A stretch of DNA of 56,292 nucleotides from assembly GCA_031277015.1 (NCBI GenBank), contig JAISLZ010000035.1, positions 1-56,292 on the forward strand. The letters run 5' to 3'. The DNA comes from Eubacteriales Family XIII. Incertae Sedis bacterium (lineage in GTDB: Bacteria > Bacillota > Clostridia > Peptostreptococcales > Anaerovoracaceae). The position numbers and the translations under genes were made by a program. Positions 35,499-44,030 of the stretch are shown here, piece by piece. The notes under the pieces were generated by a model. The model did not search any database. It was not told where the DNA came from and saw nothing but the letters and a program-made list of their open reading frames with translations. Within the stretch, counting starts at the first letter, position 1. Each line of letters begins with the position of its first letter.

Positions 35499-36593
35499 TC
35501 ATTCGGGCAGTTTGGCGCAGTGCCTCTGCCAGCGCCACGCGTCCGCGCACATCTCATCTATACCCAGGCGAGCTTTGAAGCCGAGTTCGCGTTCGGCGAG
35601 ATCAGTGTTGGCATAGACGATGGCGAGATCACCGGCGCGGCGGGGATATACGGATTTAGGTAATTCACGTCCGCAGGCACGCTCGAAAGCGGAGATGATT
35701 TCCCTGACACTCGTGCCTTTTCCGGTACCTAGGTTGAAGGCATGGACGTTCGCCCCTTCGTGAGCAGCTCCACTTGCAGATTCACCTATATCAATGAAGT
35801 CACCCTCGTGCGATCTTTTTTTTCTCAAATATTCCATGGCGAGCAGATGGCCTTCCGCCAGGTCCATGATATGGATATAGTCGCGTACACCGGTGCCATC
35901 GGGTGTGTCGTAGTTGTCGCCGAATATGCGCACTTCGGGCAGCTCGCCTGTTGCGACCTTGGCGATGTATGGGAGCAGGTTGTTCGGGATGCCCTGCGGA
36001 TCCTCGCCGATGAGCCCGCTTTGGTGCGCTCCTATGGGGTTGAAGTATCTGAGTAAGGCCGCTGAAAAAGTGAAGTCGGTCGCGGCCGTATCCATGATGA
36101 TGCGCTCGATCATGACCTTTGTCCATCCGTAAGGGTTGGCGGCGCCGAGGGGGAAGTTCTCATAATAGGGGACGGGGTTGTCATGCTTGTACACTGTCGC
36201 GGACGAGCTGAAGATGAGATTTTTCACACCGGCCGTGCGCATGGAGCCCAGCAGGTTTATCGTGCTTAAAAGATTGTTTTCATAGTATTCGAGCGGTTTT
36301 TCGACGGATTCGCCTACGGCCTTGAGCCCTGCAAAATGAATCACCGAACCGATGTCATGCTTTTTGAACGCTGCCTCCGCCTCACCGGAATGTAGCAGGT
36401 CGGCTTCCTCACAGGGGCAGGGCTTGCCCGTGATCTTCTCTATCCTTGTAGGGACGTCGCGCTTGCTGTTCGAGAAGTTGTCGAGCAGAACGACATCGTA
36501 GCCGCGGTCAAGCAGAACAGTCGCTGTGTGGCTACCTATGAAGCCGGCGCCACCGGTGAGCAGGACGGTCTTGTTTCGTGTGTGGTCTTTCAT
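35499..36593 (-). CDS. galE: UDP-glucose 4-epimerase
   Basis: About 364 residues, a short-chain dehydrogenase-fold epimerase interconverting UDP-glucose and UDP-galactose with bound NAD. Landmarks: LLTGGAGFIGSHT, the catalytic SSSATVY and YGWTK, and ALLRYFNPIGAH. The ATG at 36593 has GGAGG 7 nt upstream; an in-frame start 24 bases earlier lacks one. It supplies sugar donors and may feed the neighbouring glycosyltransferases, though its composition is that of the core genome and it is transcribed separately. Confidence 0.93.
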   Translation of the reverse strand: MKDHTRNKTVLLTGGAGFIGSHTATVLLDRGYDVVLLDNFSNSKRDVPTRIEKITGKPCPCEEADLLHSGEAEAAFKKHDIGSVIHFAGLKAVGESVEKPLEYYENNLLSTINLLGSMRTAGVKNLIFSSSATVYKHDNPVPYYENFPLGAANPYGWTKVMIERIIMDTAATDFTFSAALLRYFNPIGAHQSGLIGEDPQGIPNNLLPYIAKVATGELPEVRIFGDNYDTPDGTGVRDYIHIMDLAEGHLLAMEYLRKKRSHEGDFIDIGESASGAAHEGANVHAFNLGTGKGTSVREIISAFERACGRELPKSVYPRRAGDLAIVYANTDLAERELGFKARLGIDEMCADAWRWQRHCAKLPE

Positions 36594-36753
36594 CAGTTGC
36601 CTCCATCCAGCACACATAGCATTTTATGAAATTCTAACATAAAGGGGTGACTGAAAACCAATTCGCTCCGTATTTGCGCGGGAGATTTTACGGCCTACTT
36701 CCTGTTTATCTGATTTTCCCGGTTGCTACGGGATTTTTTTTCCCCGCTTCTCC

Positions 36754-36783
36754 TTGCCTTACGGGAGGTGGCGGGATTATAAT
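36754..36783 (+). promoter_or_regulatory. promoter of the rpmE operon
   Basis: TTGCCT (36754-36759), 18-bp spacer, TATAAT (36778-36783). The predicted leader to the rpmE ATG is about 135 nt. The gap 36594-36926 contains this promoter and leader; an overlapping open frame there has no family resemblance and I do not call it. Confidence 0.65.
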
Positions 36784-36926
36784 AGATGACATGGCGCTTG
36801 TGGAGGCCATGGATAGCGTGCGTACGGAAACCGCGTGCGACAGATCAGGAAAGGAGACGCGTGTCGGCGGCTCTATGTGGGAAACATCCATATACTTAGA
36901 GCGCGGCGTTACGCAAGGGAAAACGA

Positions 36927-37127
36927 ATGAAGCAGGAAATACATCCGGAATACAAATCTACAAAGGTCACGTGCGCTTGTGGCAACTCGTGGGAGACGCG
37001 CTCGACACAGGACGAGATCAGGCTTGACGTATGTTCGGCATGCCATCCGTTCTTCACGGGGCAGCAGAAGTTTATCAACCGTGGCGGACGCGTGGAGAAA
37101 TTTAAAAACAAATACAACCTCGATTAG
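36927..37127 (+). CDS. rpmE: 50S ribosomal protein L31 (zinc-binding type)
   Basis: 66 residues. [11 protein letters not shown] is the typical L31 start, and the zinc ribbon cysteines are all present (CAC near residue 16-18 and CSAC near 37-40). It bridges the ribosomal subunits. As the C+ form it also acts as a zinc store that can be replaced by a C- paralog under zinc limitation. AAGGGA precedes the ATG. It leads the block rpmE-prfA-sua5-rpiB-upp; a terminator follows it, so expression may be partly independent. Confidence 0.97.
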   Translation: MKQEIHPEYKSTKVTCACGNSWETRSTQDEIRLDVCSACHPFFTGQQKFINRGGRVEKFKNKYNLD

Positions 37128-37178
37128 GGGAACGCCGATAAACCGGCGTATCTCTATCTGTGCGGCATATGGCAAAGG

Positions 37179-37202
37179 CCGGGGCGCCGCCTCCGGTTTT
37201 TT
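37179..37202 (+). terminator. intrinsic terminator after rpmE
   Basis: CCGGGG (37179-37184) pairs with CTCCGG (37191-37196, one G-T pair) around a 6-nt loop, followed directly by TTTTTT. It lies between rpmE and prfA and probably attenuates read-through. Confidence 0.75.
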
Positions 37203-37225
37203 GTTGTCTGCATATGTGGAGCTAA

Positions 37226-38299
37226 ATGATGTTCGATAAACTTGATAGCACGCTTGAAAAATACGACGAGCTCGCGAGGGATGCCTCCGACCCGAGAGTT
37301 ATAGCCGACCAGCCGAGATGGCAGGGGATAGTGAAGGAGATGGGCGAGATCGAGCCCGTCGTCCTTAAATATCGCGAGTACAAGTCAGCAAAGAGCGAAC
37401 TCACAGACGCCAGGGAAATGATAGAGAGTGGTGGGCTTGACGCGGGGGAAAAGGAGCTTTTCAAGGCCGAGCAGGCAGAGCTGGAGCCTCGCGTTGAGAC
37501 GCTCGAGGGTGAGCTGAAGGCCCTGCTCCTGCCAAAGGATCCGAACGACGGCAAGAACGTCATTCTCGAGATACGTGCGGGCACGGGTGGTGAGGAGGCG
37601 GGCCTGTTTGCGGGCGATCTGCTTCGCATGTACATGCGCTATGCGGAGCGCCGCGGCTGGAAGACAGAGATGCTCGACATGAGCGAAACGGGCATCGGCG
37701 CGGTCAAGGAGGCCATCCTCATGATACGTGGCCGCGGCGCGTACAGCAGGCTCAAGTACGAAAGCGGCGTCCACAGGGTACAGCGCGTACCGGAGACGGA
37801 GTCGAGCGGGCGCGTGCACACATCCGCTGCGACGGTCGCCGTACTTCCCGAGGTAGACGATGTGGAGATCGAGATAGACCCGAACGATGTGCGCGTCGAC
37901 GTATATCGTTCTACGGGTCACGGAGGTCAGTCCGTGAATACGACGGACAGTGCGGTCCGCCTCACCCACGAGCCGACGGGGCTTGTCGTCACCTGCCAGG
38001 ACGAAAAGTCCCAGATCAAAAACAAGGACAAGGCGTTCAAAGTGCTGCGCGCCCGCCTCTACGACCTGAAGATCCACGAGCAGAACAAAGAAGTCTCTGA
38101 CGCGCGCCGCAACATGGTGGGTTCGGGGGACCGTTCCGAACGCATCAGGACTTACAATTACCCGCAGGGGCGCATTTCCGACCATCGTATCGGACTGACC
38201 CTCTACAAGCTGCCCGCGTTTATGGACGGCGATATCGACGAGGTGGTGGACGCCCTGATCACGAGCGATCGTGCCGAGCGCATGGGAGCCGTCGAATAA
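37226..38299 (+). CDS. prfA: peptide chain release factor 1
   Basis: 357 residues, recognising UAA and UAG stop codons. The peptidyl-tRNA hydrolysis motif is GHGGQSVN with the universally conserved GGQ; the C-terminal [21 protein letters not shown] is diagnostic. ATG codons at 37226 and 37229 are both possible; GGAG is better spaced for the second. The prmC (hemK) methyltransferase gene that usually flanks prfA in this neighbourhood is absent. Confidence 0.97.
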   Translation: MMFDKLDSTLEKYDELARDASDPRVIADQPRWQGIVKEMGEIEPVVLKYREYKSAKSELTDAREMIESGGLDAGEKELFKAEQAELEPRVETLEGELKALLLPKDPNDGKNVILEIRAGTGGEEAGLFAGDLLRMYMRYAERRGWKTEMLDMSETGIGAVKEAILMIRGRGAYSRLKYESGVHRVQRVPETESSGRVHTSAATVAVLPEVDDVEIEIDPNDVRVDVYRSTGHGGQSVNTTDSAVRLTHEPTGLVVTCQDEKSQIKNKDKAFKVLRARLYDLKIHEQNKEVSDARRNMVGSGDRSERIRTYNYPQGRISDHRIGLTLYKLPAFMDGDIDEVVDALITSDRAERMGAVE

Positions 38300-38385
38300 A
38301 GATTTATGCATAATCTCCCTGATAAGTATAAAAAAGGATCGCACGCTTTGTTTCCACACAATCGGCGTTGTGGGGTGATTATCCT

Positions 38386-39468
38386 ATGAAGACAAAGATC
38401 TACGATGTTACGGCGCTCAGCCCGGAGACCATGCGCAGGGCGCAGACCCTTCGCGAGCGTGACGCGATGGAGATCGTCAAACGGGCGATGAAGTACGTGG
38501 CCGAGGCGGCGCGTGTCATCGCGGCAGGAGGGCTTGTCGCGTTCCCTACAGAGACTGTCTACGGAATAGGGGCGAACGCGTTCGACGAGGCTGCGGTGCG
38601 TCGCATATACGCGGCAAAGGGCAGGCCATCGGATAACCCCATGATCGTCCATATAGCGCGGGCGAGCGACATCGGGCAATTGACGCCCATGATTTCGCCC
38701 GCTATCGTAAAGCTAGCAGACAGTTTCTGGCCGGGCCCGCTCACGATGGTACTGGACAGGAAGTCGTCCGTCCCGTCCGCCGTTACAGGAGGACTGGACA
38801 CCGTTGCGGTCAGACTGCCCGACGAGCCGGCCGCGTTGGACCTGATCAGGCTTTCGGGCTGTCCCATAGCGGCGCCGAGCGCCAACCTGTCAGGTTCGCC
38901 AAGCCCTACCACGGCCGCTCACGTCATAGATGACCTTGAAGGCAAGGTCGATATCATACTCGCTGGCAACCCATGCCGCGTAGGCATAGAGTCCACTGTA
39001 GTCGACATGACCGCTACGCCACCCGAGATACTCAGGCCGGGTATGCTGACTGCGGACATGCTGAGCGCCGCGGTGGACGCGGAGGTCGTTTACGATAAAG
39101 CATTGCTGCAAGGCGGCGCCTTCTCTCCGGAGTGCACCGCCTCCCCCAGATCACCTGGCATGAAATACAGGCACTATGCCCCAAAAGCGGATATGCTCGT
39201 CGTAGAAGGGAGCAGGGACAGAGTCGAGGCCGAGATCGAGAGACTCAAGGATATGAACGAGAGGATAGGGAACAAAGTAGCTGTCCTGCTTTTTGAGGAG
39301 CGCTCATACATTGAGGCCGCGCATGATTTTTACGCTAGGCTTCGCGCACTCGACGAGGAAAGTCCCGGGCTCATCATCGCCGGCGCTCTGCCGGATAACG
39401 ATGGCGCCGGCTTTGCTGTCATGAACCGCATGATGAAAAGCGCCGGCTACAATGTCGTCAGAGTATGA
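38386..39468 (+). CDS. sua5: L-threonylcarbamoyladenylate synthase (Sua5 type)
   Basis: About 360 residues: an N-terminal YrdC domain (GGLVAFPTETVYGIGANAFD, KGRPSDNPMIVHI, then SANLSGSPSPTTAAHV) joined to a C-terminal Sua5 domain (from about SPGMKYRHYAPKA). It makes threonylcarbamoyl-AMP for the t6A modification of ANN-decoding tRNAs. The ATG at 38386 follows GGGGTG by 9 nt; an in-frame TTG at 38368 is less likely. Same gene order as in many Bacillota. Confidence 0.95.
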   Translation: MKTKIYDVTALSPETMRRAQTLRERDAMEIVKRAMKYVAEAARVIAAGGLVAFPTETVYGIGANAFDEAAVRRIYAAKGRPSDNPMIVHIARASDIGQLTPMISPAIVKLADSFWPGPLTMVLDRKSSVPSAVTGGLDTVAVRLPDEPAALDLIRLSGCPIAAPSANLSGSPSPTTAAHVIDDLEGKVDIILAGNPCRVGIESTVVDMTATPPEILRPGMLTADMLSAAVDAEVVYDKALLQGGAFSPECTASPRSPGMKYRHYAPKADMLVVEGSRDRVEAEIERLKDMNERIGNKVAVLLFEERSYIEAAHDFYARLRALDEESPGLIIAGALPDNDGAGFAVMNRMMKSAGYNVVRV

Positions 39469-39498
39469 TATAATAGCCGCGATGACAGGAGGTTTTCC

Positions 39499-39933
39499 AT
39501 GAGAATAGCTATAGCGTCTGACCACGGCGGTTACGATCTGAAAGAGCGGCTCATTCCGTACATCGAGGGACTGGGCCATGCAGTCACAGACCTGGGAACA
39601 AACAACCCGGATCCCACGGACTATCCCATCTTCGGCCAAAAATGCGCGGAGTATGTCACGAGCGGTGAGGCTGACCGGGGCGTGGTAATGTGTGGTACAG
39701 GCATAGGCATATCCATGGCTGCAAACAAGACGAAGGGCGCCCGTTGCGCGCTCGCCGCTTCTGACGAGATGGCTAGGCTCGCGTCGGCGCACAACAAGGC
39801 GAACCTGCTAGCCCTCGGCGGGCGTACGACTTCATTTGAGAACGCGGCTCGATGGATCGATATATGGCTCGCGACGTCGTTCGACGGTGGAGAACGCCAC
39901 GTCAGGCGTGTCGCGATGCTTGATGGGATGTGA
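39499..39933 (+). CDS. rpiB: ribose-5-phosphate isomerase B
   Basis: 144 residues of the RpiB/LacAB fold. IAIASDHGGYDLKERL opens the protein, and VMCGTGIGISMAANKTKGARCA holds the catalytic cysteine and phosphate-binding loop. It interconverts ribose 5-phosphate and ribulose 5-phosphate. ACAGGAGG precedes the ATG, 30 nt after sua5. An allose-6-phosphate isomerase role is possible but the ribose role is usual in this gene order. Confidence 0.95.
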   Translation: MRIAIASDHGGYDLKERLIPYIEGLGHAVTDLGTNNPDPTDYPIFGQKCAEYVTSGEADRGVVMCGTGIGISMAANKTKGARCALAASDEMARLASAHNKANLLALGGRTTSFENAARWIDIWLATSFDGGERHVRRVAMLDGM

Positions 39934-40045
39934 CTGCGCACGGCGTATTTCCGCTCAAACTATCACGCTGTATAAGGCCCTAAAGGTTACCGTTAGGTGG
40001 TAACATATCTTTATAAAATAAATAAAAAAAGGAGATGGAAGGAAA

Positions 40046-40675
40046 ATGAGCACATTGCAGGTAATTGACCATCCGCTTGTTCAGCACAAGGCTGCCATGA
40101 TGCGCGACAGAGACACGAACGTCAAGGATTTCCGCGAGCTTGTCAAGGAAATCTCGATACTGCTCGGATACGAGGTCACGCGCGACCTGCCTCTCGTCGA
40201 GACTGAGATAGAGACACCCCTCGAAAGGATGAAGGTGAAAGTCCTTCCTGAGGCCGATCTTGCGATAGTGCCTATACTGCGCGCGGGCCTTGGCATGGTG
40301 GACGGCTTCCTGAGCCTCGTGCCGAACGCAAAGGTCGGTTTTGTCGGTCTCTATCGCGATCCCGATACGCATATGCCCGTCGAATATTACTGTAAATTAC
40401 CAGACGACATCGGAAAGCGTCAGGTCGTCGTACTTGACCCGATGCTCGCCACGGGCGGCTCCGCCTCGGCTGCTATACGTTTCGTCAAGGAGAAGGGCGC
40501 CAGTAGTATAAAGTTCGTATGCATCATAGCCGCGCCCGAGGGGGTCAAGGTCCTGCAGAATGATCATCCCGACGTGGATATCGTAGCTGCGCGTCTGGAT
40601 CGCGAACTCAACTCCCATGCCTACATACTGCCGGGGCTTGGCGACGCGGGCGACCGCATATACGGAACGAAATAA
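40046..40675 (+). CDS. upp: uracil phosphoribosyltransferase
   Basis: 209 residues of the type I phosphoribosyltransferase fold. The PRPP-binding loop is [16 protein letters not shown]; other landmarks are [14 protein letters not shown] and the C-terminal [10 protein letters not shown]. It salvages uracil to UMP, which fits with the uracil/xanthine permease at 23609, although they are not linked. AAAGGAGATGGAAGG precedes the ATG. A small inverted repeat (GTTACC at 39986, GGTAAC at 39999) lies in the 112-nt gap before it. tyrS follows after 11 nt. Confidence 0.97.
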   Translation: MSTLQVIDHPLVQHKAAMMRDRDTNVKDFRELVKEISILLGYEVTRDLPLVETEIETPLERMKVKVLPEADLAIVPILRAGLGMVDGFLSLVPNAKVGFVGLYRDPDTHMPVEYYCKLPDDIGKRQVVVLDPMLATGGSASAAIRFVKEKGASSIKFVCIIAAPEGVKVLQNDHPDVDIVAARLDRELNSHAYILPGLGDAGDRIYGTK

Positions 40676-40686
40676 AGGAAGCGTAA

Positions 40687-41976
40687 ATGAACCATATCCC
40701 TGACCGCACGAGTAGCCATAGCAACGTATTCGACGTCCTGAAGGAGCGCGGCTTCATCAGGCAGGCCACGCATGAGGATGACATCAGAGATCTGCTTGGC
40801 AAGGAGAGTGTCACCTTCTATATAGGCTTCGACCCGACAGCAGACAGCCTGCACGTCGGACATTTCATGCAGGTCATCATCATGATGTGGATGCAGAAAT
40901 ACGGCCACAGGCCGATAGCCCTTGTTGGCGGAGGGACTGCCATGGTGGGGGATCCGTCGGGCCGTACGGACATGCGCCGCATGATGACGAAGAACGATAT
41001 CGCGAATAACGGCATGAAGTTCGAGAAGCTGTTTGGCAAGTTCATCGAGTTCTCGCCAGAGGGGAAACAGAACGGCGCGCTCCTCGCAAACAATGCGGAC
41101 TGGCTACTCGATCTGAACTACATAGATTTCGTGCGCGACATAGGCAGGCATTTCTCAGTCAACAACATGCTCAGGGCCGAGTGTTTTAAATCTCGTATGG
41201 AGTCTGGGTTGAGCTTCCTCGAATTTAATTACATGCTCATGCAGTCCTATGATTTTCTGGAGCTGTACAAAAGATACAATTGCAAGATGCAGTTCGGTGG
41301 GGACGACCAATGGTCGAACATCCTCGGGGGTGTGGATCTTATCAGGCGCGAGCTTGCTGAGCAGGCATATGGTATGACCTTCGCCTTGCTCGAAACGAGC
41401 GAAGGCAAGAAAATGGGCAAAACGCAGGCTGGCGCACTATGGCTCGATGCCACCAAGACACCACCATATGACTTCTACCAATATTGGCGCAACGTCGGCG
41501 ACGCTGATGTGAGGAACTGCCTCTCCCTGCTGACGTTTCTGCCGATGGACGAGGTGGAACGGCTGTCTTCGCTGAAGGACGCTGAAATCAATATGGCAAA
41601 GGAGACGCTCGCCTACGAGGTGACGAAGCTCGTGCATGGGGAGGATGAAGCCGCATCCGCGCAGGCGGCCGCGCGTGCTCTGTTCGGAGGTGGTGGCCAT
41701 GAGGTCGTAGGTTCAGGAATTGTAGACGCGCCCACATTTGAACTTAGTCGCGATGACCTGCCAGGTGAAGGTATCGGCATACTCGACCTGATAAGGGAGG
41801 CGGGCCTCACTGATAGCAATAAGGACGGTTTCCGCGCGATAGAGCAGGGCGGTCTCACGATAGATGGTGAGAAGATCACCGATCCGAAAATGTACCTGAG
41901 CGTGGAGGATTTCCCGGATGGTTCAATCCTCATCCGTCGTGGTAAGAAAAAATACAGCCGTGTCATCCTGGTGTGA
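40687..41976 (+). CDS. tyrS: tyrosine--tRNA ligase
   Basis: 429 residues. Class I signature SLHVGHF (HIGH) and [13 protein letters not shown] (KMSKS equivalent); the Tyr-binding region has [27 protein letters not shown], which I recognise as TyrRS rather than TrpRS; a C-terminal S4-like RNA-binding domain follows (about 360-429). It begins 11 nt after upp, so it is co-transcribed; no T-box leader is visible in that gap. Confidence 0.96.
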   Translation: MNHIPDRTSSHSNVFDVLKERGFIRQATHEDDIRDLLGKESVTFYIGFDPTADSLHVGHFMQVIIMMWMQKYGHRPIALVGGGTAMVGDPSGRTDMRRMMTKNDIANNGMKFEKLFGKFIEFSPEGKQNGALLANNADWLLDLNYIDFVRDIGRHFSVNNMLRAECFKSRMESGLSFLEFNYMLMQSYDFLELYKRYNCKMQFGGDDQWSNILGGVDLIRRELAEQAYGMTFALLETSEGKKMGKTQAGALWLDATKTPPYDFYQYWRNVGDADVRNCLSLLTFLPMDEVERLSSLKDAEINMAKETLAYEVTKLVHGEDEAASAQAAARALFGGGGHEVVGSGIVDAPTFELSRDDLPGEGIGILDLIREAGLTDSNKDGFRAIEQGGLTIDGEKITDPKMYLSVEDFPDGSILIRRGKKKYSRVILV

Positions 41977-42035
41977 CCTGGTAGTGCAGCCGCTACGTAT
42001 AAAAATAAATATAGATTTGTACAAAAGCATGATAC

Positions 42036-42041
42036 TATAAT
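42036..42041 (+). promoter_or_regulatory. -10 box upstream of the subtilisin-like protease gene
   Basis: TATAAT about 110 nt upstream of the protease start. The best -35 candidate (TTGTAC at 42017) is too close, so support is limited to the -10. Confidence 0.4.
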
Positions 42042-42153
42042 AGGTAGTAATTTCGATGTATATCAATCTTTTGTATGGATAGGTAGATCCGACTGTTTGG
42101 AAAAATGTGGTTCTCGTGAGGCAGTTAATAGCCCGGTTTGATAGGAGATGAAA

Positions 42154-44016
42154 ATGAACCCCAATCGTGTACGCAATGTCTTCGTATGTGTTTTGCTATC
42201 TTTTATACTCGTTGCAGGTGGAACGCTCTTTGCTTACGGAGACGGCGGTGACCGTTTTGCATATCCGCATCTGGATTCAGGCGCCGGGGTGTATTCCGGG
42301 CTCACCGACGAAGCGATCATCGAAGATCTGACGAGGCCGCCGGTGAATGGCGCGGAATATGACGGATACATCGTCAAGATGGCGGACGGCGCGTCCACGG
42401 ACGCGGAGCTACGTAGGATGAAGAAGTTTGCGGATGACACCATCGGAGATGAGATAGCCGTGGTGGACCGGCCGGAGGAAGCGCTCAAATTCGCTGATGC
42501 CGAGGACATAGAAGTCATCGAACCGAACTACAAACTCACCTCGTTCGATTTCCCTCAGACCGATCCCGTCGATCCGTATTATATTGACCCAAGAAACCAT
42601 CAGTGGGGTATCAGGTACGTGAACGCGGCGTCCGCGTGGAAGGCAGGATATCGGGGGAATGGCGTGAATATCGCCATAATGGATACGGGTATCGTCAGCG
42701 GGCACGAAGACCTATACAGCGACAAGATATTGTACCAATACGATTGGGTAAGCGGAGACACAAACGCCGAGGACGACAACATGCACGGCTCGATGGTGGG
42801 CGGCATCATCGCTGCGGATATCAACAATTACGTTCCCGGCACGGCGAACGGCGTCGGTATGGCCGGCATCACCGACCAATCCCATCTTTTCATACATAAG
42901 GTGTTAGACAGCAGGGGAGACGGCTCCGTCTCGGATATACTTTACGCTTATAACGAGATCCTTGAAAGCGGTGAGCGGATAGATGTCATCAATCTCAGCC
43001 TCGGTCATGAGGGATATCTCAAGTTAGAGGATGAAATCATACAGAAAGTCATCGATAAGGGCATCATCGTGGTCGCCGCCACGGGAAACAACGGCGCGGA
43101 TACCGACGGCACGGCCAACGCGATAAACTATCCTGCCGGTTACGCGAACGTGATAGGTGTGGGATCTGTCGGGATGAACGGCTCGGTTTCCGACTTCTCT
43201 ACGAAGAACAAGAGCGTCGATGTGATGGCGCCGGGCGAGTTCATGGTGGGTCTGAGGTACGGTACGAGAAACGGTTATCTGGTGAACACCTGGGAGAGGG
43301 GAGGCCTCCACGGCACGTCGTTCGCAGCCCCCGTAGTCGCCGCGGCGGCGGTCATAGCCAAACAGAGGGATAAAAGCATAGATTCGGGCGCATTCCTGAC
43401 CTCCCTCGCTCGATCTTCGCGCGACGCCGGACCCTCCGGCTACGATACCTCGTACGGCAACGGGATATTGGACATAGACAGATTGGTGAACTATCTGAAC
43501 ACAGGCGTTATCCGCGTGACCTTCAACGCGAACGGCGGTCAGGTTGGGACCGGGAACAAGAACGTCTGGCCCGGCGGCAAATATGGCAGTCTGCCCACGC
43601 CTACGCGTGCCAAGTATGGATTCCTCGGCTGGTACACAAATAAGACAGGTGGCACGAAGGTCACTTCGCTGAGCACGGTGGGTAGCTCGCCCCTGACGCT
43701 ATACGCGCATTGGCAGGGCGGTACCACCCTCGGTGACCTAACAGTTGGCAAGGCCAAACTCAGTCCCGCGTTTTCCTACAAAAAGACGAGTTACAAGCTC
43801 ACCCTATCAAAATCGCAGGCCTCCGTGAAGATCACCCCCGTGAAGGTATACAAAGGCGCGAAGATGCAGATCAAGGTCGGTTCCGACAAGTACAAGACGA
43901 AGAACTCGGTCACGGTCAAGCTCAATAAGGGCAAAAAGACGACGGTATATGTCAAGCTCTCCAAAAAAGGGATAAAGACAAGAATATATAAGATAAACAT
44001 CAAAAGGAAAAAATAG
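42154..44016 (+). CDS. secreted subtilisin-like serine protease (S8) with InlB repeat and cadherin-like domain
   Basis: About 620 residues: signal peptide (1-30), I9-like propeptide (about 60-130), S8 catalytic domain (about 150-450) with Asp177 (IMDTG), His211 (NMHGSMVGG), oxyanion Asn (GNNG) and Ser389 (HGTSFAAP). His lies in HGSM rather than the usual HGTHVAG, so the second conserved residue pair deviates. Then an InlB B-repeat (TFNANGGQ to LYAHW, about 460-530) and a Lys-rich cadherin-like beta-sandwich (about 535-618) like that at 6936. Start at ATG 42154, 6 nt after AGGAG; an ATG two codons upstream abuts it. Probably wall-associated. Confidence 0.92.
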   Translation: MNPNRVRNVFVCVLLSFILVAGGTLFAYGDGGDRFAYPHLDSGAGVYSGLTDEAIIEDLTRPPVNGAEYDGYIVKMADGASTDAELRRMKKFADDTIGDEIAVVDRPEEALKFADAEDIEVIEPNYKLTSFDFPQTDPVDPYYIDPRNHQWGIRYVNAASAWKAGYRGNGVNIAIMDTGIVSGHEDLYSDKILYQYDWVSGDTNAEDDNMHGSMVGGIIAADINNYVPGTANGVGMAGITDQSHLFIHKVLDSRGDGSVSDILYAYNEILESGERIDVINLSLGHEGYLKLEDEIIQKVIDKGIIVVAATGNNGADTDGTANAINYPAGYANVIGVGSVGMNGSVSDFSTKNKSVDVMAPGEFMVGLRYGTRNGYLVNTWERGGLHGTSFAAPVVAAAAVIAKQRDKSIDSGAFLTSLARSSRDAGPSGYDTSYGNGILDIDRLVNYLNTGVIRVTFNANGGQVGTGNKNVWPGGKYGSLPTPTRAKYGFLGWYTNKTGGTKVTSLSTVGSSPLTLYAHWQGGTTLGDLTVGKAKLSPAFSYKKTSYKLTLSKSQASVKITPVKVYKGAKMQIKVGSDKYKTKNSVTVKLNKGKKTTVYVKLSKKGIKTRIYKINIKRKK

Positions 44017-44030
44017 GAGGTAATGACGTA

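Noticed and set aside
36647-37027. A plus-strand frame of about 126 codons between galE and rpmE
   Set aside because: It spans the rpmE promoter and overlaps rpmE out of frame; composition and sequence do not look coding.
40603-40700. T-box or other leader control of tyrS
   Set aside because: tyrS begins 11 nt after upp, leaving no room for a T-box, and no T-box sequence was seen within upp.
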